NCBI GenBank assembly: GCA_026991065.1
Contig: JALXCG010000190.1
Coordinates: forward strand, 1-7,489
Source of the DNA: JALXCG01 sp026991065 [NCBI: Gemmatimonadota bacterium]
GTDB lineage: Bacteria; GCA-2686955
Direction of reading: 5' to 3'
DNA: 7,489 nt
Position numbers and translations under genes: made by a program. Below the pieces are notes generated by a model, which did no database searches, was not told the DNA's origin, and saw nothing but the letters and a program-made list of their open reading frames with translations. Shown here piece after piece: positions 1-5,487 of the stretch (position 1 is its first letter; each line of letters begins with the position of its first letter).

Positions 1-1473
1 GTCATTGGCCCACTCCCAAACATTGCCCGCGAGATCGTAGATTGGTTCGGACAGGTTGGGCTGGACGCCGGCCGGGTAGCTGCCGACCGGCGAGGTCCAA
101 CCGACGCACCGCTGGTAGTTCGCCTGCACGCACGCTTGCGGCCCCTCATCGCCCCAAGGAAAGAGCCGCTCATCGTTCCACTGCGCCGCATACTCCCACT
201 CCGCGTCCGTCGGCAGCCGGTAACCGGTGGCTGCGTAGGGATCGCCCTCCGGACCGCACGCCCAGGTCGCGTGGTCGTAGGCACGGGGAAGCCCCTCCGA
301 GAGCGAACGCCAGTCGCAGTAGGCCGCCGCTCCGTACCACGTCACCTGCTTCATGGGGTGATCGGCGTTGAGCCCATAGCCGGCGTCGCGAAGAGAGAAG
401 ACGCCATCGGCAAAGGCAAGCTCGCAGTCGGGGCTGTCCAGGTCCACCAGCTCCTCGCTGCTCCCATCGAGGTTGTCCCGAACCGACGCGGAGGTCGCCG
501 TCACGTAGCCCCGGTCGTAGGCCCACTGCACCAGTTCCAGATACTCCTGGTTCGTCACCTCATACTGGCCGATCCAGAAATCGTGGGTCAGGGTTACCCG
601 GCGCTCGGTCCAGGCACACATCGATCGCCCGTCCCCCATGATGAAAGCACCGGAAGGAACCAACACGAAGGAGCCGGGGGGCGGCGGAGGCTGCACATCC
701 TCACACTCTGCAGCGCATGCATCGCAGTCGATGAGGCGGCAACTGATCGACTGGGCGATCGCCACAAAACAGTCGGCGCATTCGACCCCGGTCCAGCAGT
801 CCCAGCAGTTCACCACCAGGGTCATCGCCCACGAGCACCAGTCGCCGTCCAGAAGGCACTCATTGACGACGCACCAAGTACACCCTGGAGAAGCTTGCGG
901 GTGATCCCCGAGCAAAGACGCGAAGCGCCCCTCCGCAACAGAGCCGTCGTGCGGGTGCAGCGTCTTGACCCGACCGTCGAGCGAGCCAAGCGACACGCGG
1001 GCGACCCGGTTCCGACCCAGATCCACGCCGGTTTCCAGCAGGAAGGGCGCGCGGGGCTTGGTCAGGCGCAGCACCAGAAAGGAGTGGGCTTCCTCCCCCG
1101 CCTCGAGCGCAGCGCCAAAGAGCGAAGCCGGTTTCTCTGACTCGATCGGCACGACCGCCACCCGGTCGGCACCGACCCGCACCACCACGGCGGCACCGAC
1201 CCCGAGGGAGAAGCCGCGCGCCTGAAGGCGCTGATCCAGACCGGCCAGGGGCGGCGCACCGAGGAGACGTTCCACCGCGCCCTTTTGAATCTGGAAGCGC
1301 CCGGCATCCAGGGACTCGGAAAAGACCTCGATCCGGCTCTTTTCAAGACAGCCGGGGGAGAAGGCCAGGCTCCGGACCGGCAGGGATAGCAACACGCAAA
1401 GGGCGGTAAGAACACCCATTCCGGTGCTTCTAAGCGGCTTCAGAAAGGGCAAGGTAGATGGGCGGCGAAACAT
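1..1473 (-). CDS. Exported Cys-rich FGE-sulfatase (SUMF1-like) domain protein, copy 1, 3' end cut by window edge
   Basis: The minus frame is open from ATG at 1473 to the window edge, 491 codons, ending inside the motif GNVWEWAND. About 62 codons plus the stop should lie outside, judging from copy 2, with which it aligns without a single indel (offset 1780 bp). Residues 1-37 are a signal peptide: MFRR start, hydrophobic core VLTALCVLLSLP, and a likely signal peptidase I cut after SLA. Residues ~38-197 form an unrecognised beta-rich domain. C198-C257 is the 12-cysteine module. From ~268 the FGE-sulfatase domain shows VPSG, YEVTNQEY, VTWYGAAAYCDW, GYRLPTDAEWEYAAQW and FPWGDE. The extension starting ten codons upstream (MTGDRRGGC) is rejected because copy 2 has a stop in it. 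The variable tail is not visible. Family assignment is firm; the biological role is unknown, and an extracytoplasmic binding protein is my inference. Confidence 0.9.
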   Translation of the reverse strand, partial: MFRRPSTLPFLKPLRSTGMGVLTALCVLLSLPVRSLAFSPGCLEKSRIEVFSESLDAGRFQIQKGAVERLLGAPPLAGLDQRLQARGFSLGVGAAVVVRVGADRVAVVPIESEKPASLFGAALEAGEEAHSFLVLRLTKPRAPFLLETGVDLGRNRVARVSLGSLDGRVKTLHPHDGSVAEGRFASLLGDHPQASPGCTWCVVNECLLDGDWCSWAMTLVVNCWDCWTGVECADCFVAIAQSISCRLIDCDACAAECEDVQPPPPPGSFVLVPSGAFIMGDGRSMCAWTERRVTLTHDFWIGQYEVTNQEYLELVQWAYDRGYVTATSASVRDNLDGSSEELVDLDSPDCELAFADGVFSLRDAGYGLNADHPMKQVTWYGAAAYCDWRSLSEGLPRAYDHATWACGPEGDPYAATGYRLPTDAEWEYAAQWNDERLFPWGDEGPQACVQANYQRCVGWTSPVGSYPAGVQPNLSEPIYDLAGNVWEWAND

Positions 1474-1477
1474 ACAT

Positions 1478-1483
1478 CCTCCT
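1478..1483 (-). promoter_or_regulatory. Ribosome binding site of copy 1
   Basis: Sense AGGAGG followed by ATGT and the ATG at 1473. The short 4-nt spacing is the same in copies 3 and 4. An overlapping out-of-frame ATG (GGATGT) lies within the site. Confidence 0.7.
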
Positions 1484-1530
1484 CTTCGATCACCTGTCAT
1501 GGTGCGTTGGCCGGACTGCGAAAAGACTAA

Positions 1531-1548
1531 CACCGCAATGGGGCGGCC
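1531..1548 (-). promoter_or_regulatory. Conserved upstream box of copy 1
   Basis: In sense orientation it reads GGCCGCCCCATTGCGGTG, ending exactly 57 nt before the ATG. It contains the dyad CCGC-N6-GCGG. It also has the GG-N10-GC spacing with TTGC of a sigma-54 -24/-12 promoter. Either a promoter or an operator is possible; the conservation is seen, the role is inferred. Confidence 0.45.
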
Positions 1549-1591
1549 TCGGCCTCAATCCCCGCATCCGAGCCCGCTTCGAGATGAACTC

Positions 1592-3253
1592 TCAGTCCAG
1601 CCTGGCCAGTCGGAAGCCGACGCTGGAGGCGTTGAAGTCGGGAACAAAAAAACGGCGGTAGGAGATGTAGAGGACGGAAGCTTGGCTCACCCAATCGCCG
1701 CCCCGCAGGACCCGGGAGAAGCCGTCTGCAGGTCCCCGCGGATCGGTCTCCGGCAAGATCCCCAAGTTGCACCTGGACCAGTCATTGACCCACTCCCAAA
1801 CGTTGCCCGCGAGATCGTAGATTGGTTCGGACAGGTTGGGCTGGACGCCGGCGGGGTAGCTGCCGACCGCAGAGGTCCAGTCGACGCACCGGAGGTAGTT
1901 CGCCTGCACACACTCCTGCGGCCACTCATCCCCCCAAGGATAACGCCGCTCATCGTCCCACTGCGCCGCATACTCCCACTCGGCGTCGGTCGGCAGCCGG
2001 TAACCGGTGGCTGCGTAGGGATCGCCCTCCGGACCGCAGGTCCAGGTCGCGTGGTCGTAGGCACGGGGAAGCTCCTCCGAAAGCGAACGCCAGTCGCAGT
2101 AGGCGGCCGCTCCGTACCACGTCACCTCCTTCATTGGGTGCTTGCCGTTGAGCCCATGTCCAGCGTCGCGAAGAGAGAAGACGCCATCGGCAAAGGCAAG
2201 CTCGCAGTCAGGACTATCCAGGTCCACCAGCTCCTCGGTGCTCCCATCGAGGTTGTCCTGAACCGACGCGGAGGTCGCCGTCACGTAGCCCCGGTCGTAG
2301 GCCCACTGCACCAGTTCCAGATACTCCTGGTTCGTCACCTCATACTGGCCGATCCAGAAATCGTGGGTCAGCGTCACTTGGCGTTCGGTCTTGGCGCACG
2401 CCGATTGCCCATCCCCCATGATGAAGGTGCCGGAAGGAACAAACACAAAAGAACCAGGGGGCGTCGGAGGCAGCACATCCGCACACTCTGCGTTGCAGGC
2501 AGCGCACTCGATGAGGCGGCAACTGATCGACTGGGCGATCGCCACAAAACAATCGGTGCACTCGGCCCCGGTCCAGCAGTCCCAGCAGTTCACCACCAGG
2601 GTCATCGCCCAGGAGCACCAGTCCCCGTCCAGAAGACACTCGTTGACGACGCACCAAGCGCACCCTGGAGAAGCTTGCGGGTGATCCCCGATCAAGGACG
2701 CGAAGCGCCCCTCCGAAATGGATCCGTCCCGCTGGTGCAGCGTCTTGGCCCAACCGTCGAGCGAGCCCAGCGAAACACGGGCGACCCGGCTCCGGCCCAG
2801 ATCCACGCGGGCCTCCAGCAGGAAGGGTGCGCGGCGCCTGGTCAGAGAGAGTACCAGAAAGGTATGGGCGTCCTCCCCCGCCTCAAGCGCGCCGCCAAAG
2901 AGCGAAACCCGCTTCTCGGACTCGATCGGCACGAAGGCCATCCGGTCAGCGCCGACCCTCACCACTACGGCGGCGGCGACCCCGAGGGAGAACCCGCGAG
3001 CCTGAAGACGTTGATCCAAACCGGCCAGAGGCGGCGCACCGAGGAAACGTTCCACCGCGCCCTTGTGACTCTGGAAGCGCCCGGCATCCAGAGACTCGGC
3101 AAAGACCTCGACCTGCCTCTTGTCGAAACAGCTGCCGGAGAGGGCCGGGCTCTGGATCGGCAGCAGGAGCAACACGCAAAGGGCGGCAAGAATGCCGATT
3201 CTGGTGGTTCTGAGCTGCTCGAGAAAGGTCAAAGCAGATGGGCGGCTAAACAT
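1592..3253 (-). CDS. Exported Cys-rich FGE-sulfatase (SUMF1-like) domain protein, copy 2
   Basis: A 553-residue protein with the shared plan. Signal peptide 1-37: MFSRPSALTF, hydrophobic ILAALCVLLLLP, cut after SPA. Residues 38-197 are an unassigned beta-rich domain. Twelve Cys lie between C198 and C257. The FGE-sulfatase fold runs from ~268 to the end with YEVTNQEY, an Asp-rich insert (~325-360), GYRLPTDAEWEYAAQW, YPWGDE, GNVWEW, RVLRGG and GFRLARLD. No C-x4-C pair follows RGG, so the copper-dependent oxidation of sulfatase cysteines by genuine FGE is unlikely. There is no DinB-like domain of the EgtB type either. The start is certain: the codon two before ATG is an in-frame TGA, created by one base that differs from the other leaders. 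Copy 1 is its closest relative. It follows copy 3 after 288 nt and has its own leader, so independent transcription is plausible. Molecular function is not known. Confidence 0.93.
   Translation of the reverse strand: MFSRPSALTFLEQLRTTRIGILAALCVLLLLPIQSPALSGSCFDKRQVEVFAESLDAGRFQSHKGAVERFLGAPPLAGLDQRLQARGFSLGVAAAVVVRVGADRMAFVPIESEKRVSLFGGALEAGEDAHTFLVLSLTRRRAPFLLEARVDLGRSRVARVSLGSLDGWAKTLHQRDGSISEGRFASLIGDHPQASPGCAWCVVNECLLDGDWCSWAMTLVVNCWDCWTGAECTDCFVAIAQSISCRLIECAACNAECADVLPPTPPGSFVFVPSGTFIMGDGQSACAKTERQVTLTHDFWIGQYEVTNQEYLELVQWAYDRGYVTATSASVQDNLDGSTEELVDLDSPDCELAFADGVFSLRDAGHGLNGKHPMKEVTWYGAAAYCDWRSLSEELPRAYDHATWTCGPEGDPYAATGYRLPTDAEWEYAAQWDDERRYPWGDEWPQECVQANYLRCVDWTSAVGSYPAGVQPNLSEPIYDLAGNVWEWVNDWSRCNLGILPETDPRGPADGFSRVLRGGDWVSQASVLYISYRRFFVPDFNASSVGFRLARLD
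1619..1696 (-). other. Hypervariable C-terminal segment of copy 2 (residues 520-545)
   Basis: Twenty-six codons between RVLRGG and GFRLA. Residues include DWVSQ at the start and VPDFNASSV at the end; no Cys. 23 of 26 codons end in C or T. It matches copy 3 at 4/26 and copy 4 at 5/26, although the flanks are nearly identical. Position 14 (Arg) and position 19 (Pro) are the usual fold positions of FGE-sulfatase domains. Confidence 0.75.
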
Positions 3254-3258
3254 ACATC

Positions 3259-3264
3259 ATCCTC
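3259..3264 (-). promoter_or_regulatory. Altered ribosome binding site of copy 2
   Basis: Sense GAGGAT in place of GAGGAGG: a single G-to-T change at 3259 shortens the Shine-Dalgarno match. The same change makes an in-frame TGA two codons before the ATG, which excludes any N-terminal extension and fixes the start at 3253 for the family. Confidence 0.65.
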
Positions 3265-3310
3265 TTCGGTGACCTGTCATGGTGTGTTGGCTGGACTGCA
3301 GAGAGCATAA

Positions 3311-3328
3311 CACCACAATGGGGCGGCC
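3311..3328 (-). promoter_or_regulatory. Conserved upstream box of copy 2
   Basis: Sense GGCCGCCCCATTGTGGTG, 57 nt before the ATG. It differs from the copy 1 box by one base, which breaks the dyad (GTGG for GCGG) and the GC of the sigma-54-like -12 element. If this is a promoter, copy 2 may be weaker than its neighbours. It is followed in sense by TTATG, as in copy 4. Confidence 0.42.
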
Positions 3329-3541
3329 CGGGTGTTTCTCGCGCCTTGCCTTCCGAGTCCCATGTTCGGGCCGGCTTCGAGATCAAGGCACGGAGTCCGC
3401 AGGAAGGCTGTGGTTGCCTTTCAAGGACTCAGCAACGCAGAAGCCGGAGCAGGGGCAAGCGCGGGGCGACGCAAAGACAATGCGCGACGGGCTCCCGGCA
3501 GGGCCATGCGGAGAAGAGAGGAACAGAAGACCAGGGGAATC

Positions 3542-5212
3542 TCAGTCCGACCTGACAGCACGGAATCCGGCGCCGGCAGCGCTGATGTTGGGGTACTGCT
3601 TGCTGCGGAGGCAGTTGCGCGTCGAGGAAACGTAAGCTGCATAACTGCCGCCCCGAACGACCCGGTAGTAGCTGCTTTCAGGTCCCTGCGGATCGGTCTC
3701 TGGTGAATAGCCCAAACTGCAAATCCACCAGTCATTGCACCACTCGCTCACGTTCCCGGCCAAGTCGTAGATCGGCGCGGCGAAGTTGGGCTGAACACCA
3801 CTGGGGTAGCTACCGGCCGGAGCGGTCCAGCCGACGCAGAAGCCATCTTCCCAGAAGTAGTTGGCCAGCGAGCACGCCGGGTTCTCGTTCCCCCAGGGAT
3901 AGATCCGCTCGTCGTCCCATCGCGCCGCATACTCCCACTCCGCGTCCGTGGGCAGCCGGTAGCCGGTGGCCGCGTAGGGGTTTCCCCCGGGACCGCACAC
4001 CCAGTTCGAATGGTCGTAGGCGCGAGGAAGCCCCTCCGCGAGCGAAAGCCAGTCGCAATAGGCCGCCGCGCCGTACCACGTCACTTCCTTCACCGGATGG
4101 CCGGGATTGGTCCCCCCGCGCCCTGCGTCCCGCGACGTGAAGACCCCATCCGCAAACGCGATCTCGCAGTCAGGACTATCCAGGTCCACCAGCGCCTCGG
4201 TGCTCCCATCAAGGTTGTCCTGAACCGATGCGGAGGTCGCCGTCACGTAGCCCCGGTCGTAGGCCCACTGCAACAGATCCAGATACTCCTGATTCGTTAC
4301 CTCGTACTGACCGATCCAGAAATCGTGGGTCAGCGTCACCTGGCGTTCATTGATGCCGCAAGTCGATTTGCCGTCCCCCATGGTGAAGGTGCCGGAAGGA
4401 ACGAACACAAAGGAAAAGGGCGGAGGCAGCAAATCCCTGCACTCTTCATAACAAGCATCGCAGTCGATGAGATAGCAACTGACCGACTGGGCGATGGCGA
4501 CAAAGCAATCGGTGCACTCGGCCCCGGTCCAGCAGTCCCAGCAGTTCACCACCAGGGTCATCGCCCACGAGCACCAATCACCATCCAGAAGGCACTCGTT
4601 GACAACACACCAAGTACACTCCGGCGCTGCCTGCGGGTAGTCCTCGGCGACCAACGATTCGAAGCGTCCCTCGGCAATGGAACCGTCCCGCGAGTGCAGC
4701 GTCTTAACCCGACCGTCGAGCGAGCCCAGCGAGACGCGCGCGACCCGACTCCGGCCCAGATCGACGCCGGCTTCCAGCAGGAAAGGTGCGCGGCGCTTGG
4801 TCATCGGCAGCACCAAAAAGGCGTGGACCTCCTCTCCCGCATCGAGCGCAGCGCCGAAGAGCGAAGCCCGCTTCTCCGACTCGATCGGCAAGAGACCAAC
4901 CTTTTCGGCGCCGGCCCGCACCACCACGGCGGCGCCGATCCCGAGGGAGAACCCGCGCGCCTGAAGACGTTGATCCAAACCGGCCAGAGGCGGCGCACCG
5001 AGAAGTCGCTCCAGCGCCCATTTGTGAACCTGGAAGGCCCCGGCATCGAGAGACTCGGCAGAGACCTCGATCTGGCTCTTGCCGAAACAACCACCGGAGA
5101 GGGCCGTGGCCCGAATCGGCAGCGAGAACAGCATGCAAAGGGCGGCGAGAACACCAGATCGGGTGGTTCTGATCCGTTCAAGCAAGGGCAAAGCGGATAG
5201 GCGGCGAAACAT
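3542..5212 (-). CDS. Exported Cys-rich FGE-sulfatase (SUMF1-like) domain protein, copy 3
   Basis: A 556-residue protein. I use ATG 5212 rather than the upstream in-frame ATG at 5272, because 5212 has AGGAGG 4 nt before it, matches the other copies, and gives a clean signal peptide: MFRRLSALPL, VLAALCMLFSLP, ideal ATA cut after A37. Residues 38-198 are an unassigned beta-rich domain; 199-258 is the 12-Cys module. The FGE-sulfatase domain runs from ~267 to 554, with YEVTNQEY (303-310), GYRLPTDAEWEYAA (417-430), YPWG (438-441), AGNVSEW (485-491), RGG (520-522) and GFR (549-551). Residues 523-548 are hypervariable against copies 2 and 4; they hold one Cys and no C-x4-C catalytic pair. Compared with copy 2 there is a 3-residue longer loop after YPWG and a slightly shorter linker after the Cys module. 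Export and fold are well supported; ligand and partner are unknown. Confidence 0.93.
   Translation of the reverse strand: MFRRLSALPLLERIRTTRSGVLAALCMLFSLPIRATALSGGCFGKSQIEVSAESLDAGAFQVHKWALERLLGAPPLAGLDQRLQARGFSLGIGAAVVVRAGAEKVGLLPIESEKRASLFGAALDAGEEVHAFLVLPMTKRRAPFLLEAGVDLGRSRVARVSLGSLDGRVKTLHSRDGSIAEGRFESLVAEDYPQAAPECTWCVVNECLLDGDWCSWAMTLVVNCWDCWTGAECTDCFVAIAQSVSCYLIDCDACYEECRDLLPPPFSFVFVPSGTFTMGDGKSTCGINERQVTLTHDFWIGQYEVTNQEYLDLLQWAYDRGYVTATSASVQDNLDGSTEALVDLDSPDCEIAFADGVFTSRDAGRGGTNPGHPVKEVTWYGAAAYCDWLSLAEGLPRAYDHSNWVCGPGGNPYAATGYRLPTDAEWEYAARWDDERIYPWGNENPACSLANYFWEDGFCVGWTAPAGSYPSGVQPNFAAPIYDLAGNVSEWCNDWWICSLGYSPETDPQGPESSYYRVVRGGSYAAYVSSTRNCLRSKQYPNISAAGAGFRAVRSD
3569..3646 (-). other. 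Hypervariable C-terminal segment of copy 3 (residues 523-548)
   Basis: Twenty-six codons between RVVRGG and GFRAV, beginning SYAAYV and ending NISAAGA. 21 of 26 codons end in C or T. It matches copy 4 at 6/26. It contains one Cys (position 12), not the paired cysteines of catalytic FGEs. Confidence 0.75.
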
Positions 5213-5216
5213 ACAT

Positions 5217-5222
5217 CCTCCT
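5217..5222 (-). promoter_or_regulatory. Ribosome binding site of copy 3
   Basis: Sense AGGAGG with a 4-nt gap to the ATG at 5212. It decides this start over the in-frame ATG 60 nt upstream, which lies within the conserved upstream box and so probably too close to the promoter to be translated. Confidence 0.7.
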
Positions 5223-5269
5223 CTTTCGTGACCAGTCATGGTGTGTTGGCTCGACTGCGGCGAATGTGA

Positions 5270-5287
5270 CACCGCGGTGGGGCGGCC
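5270..5287 (-). promoter_or_regulatory. Conserved upstream box of copy 3
   Basis: Sense GGCCGCCCCACCGCGGTG, 57 nt before the ATG. The dyad CCGC-N6-GCGG is intact. The GG-N10-GC spacing is kept but TTGC is replaced by CCGC, which argues somewhat against sigma-54 and in favour of a dyad-binding factor. Upstream of the box the sequence has no visible similarity to the other leaders. Confidence 0.42.
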
Positions 5288-5378
5288 AAAGATTCAGGCT
5301 GCGGCCGGGGAAAAGGAGCAAAGCGCGCATCCTCGGCAACGCTCGAAAGCGGCGCCCCACCCTCCGCTCCACTGGTGA

Positions 5379-5413
5379 GGGGGCTTGCCACGCTCCGCTC
5401 GCTTGCAGCCCCC
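5379..5413 (-). other. Second GC-rich inverted repeat between copies 4 and 3
   Basis: Sense arms GGGGGCT and AGCCCCC pair over 7 bp around a 21-nt loop that itself contains GAGCGGAGCG. Together with the neighbouring CCCGGGCCCG-rich sequence it makes 5379-5463 a strongly structured spacer. It could halt or stabilise the copy 4 transcript. No similar structure was seen in the other spacers. Confidence 0.35.
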
Positions 5414-5445
5414 GGGCCCGCGCCGCTCCGGGAGGGGCGCCGGGG

Positions 5446-5463
5446 AGGCCGCTGACGCGGCCT
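5446..5463 (-). terminator. GC hairpin after copy 4 (terminator or other structure)
   Basis: Sense AGGCCGC, loop GTCA, GCGGCCT: a perfect 7-bp stem with a 4-nt loop, 24 nt after the stop of copy 4. No U-run follows, so it is not a canonical intrinsic terminator. A stem of this size with a 4-nt loop just past a variable 3' end also resembles the hairpins that follow DGR variable regions. The structure is clear, the role is not. Confidence 0.45.
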
Positions 5464-5487
5464 TTCAGGAGAAACAGAGAACAAACT

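Larger units (their letters stand above)
3254..3541. other. Spacer between copies 3 and 2, no gene seen
   Basis: 288 nt holding the copy 2 leader (box 3311-3328 and ribosome site) and about 210 nt without a recognisable gene, tRNA or strong terminator. A weak stem AAGGC/GCCTT is the only hairpin noticed. The part next to the box shares sequence with the shorter copy 2/copy 1 spacer. Confidence 0.6.

Noticed and set aside
1424-3310. 628-codon plus-strand ORF opposite copy 2, and similar ones opposite copies 1, 3 and 4 (136-1140, 4010-5200, 5953-7086)
   Set aside because: They are codon-aligned with the minus-strand genes. The genes rarely use TTA, CTA and TCA, so few stops arise on the other strand. 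The minus strand gives clear FGE-sulfatase motifs, signal peptides and ribosome sites; the plus products resemble nothing.
5213-5272. N-terminal extension of copy 3 from ATG 5272
   Set aside because: No ribosome site there, overlap with the conserved upstream box, and the equivalent frame in copy 2 carries a stop.
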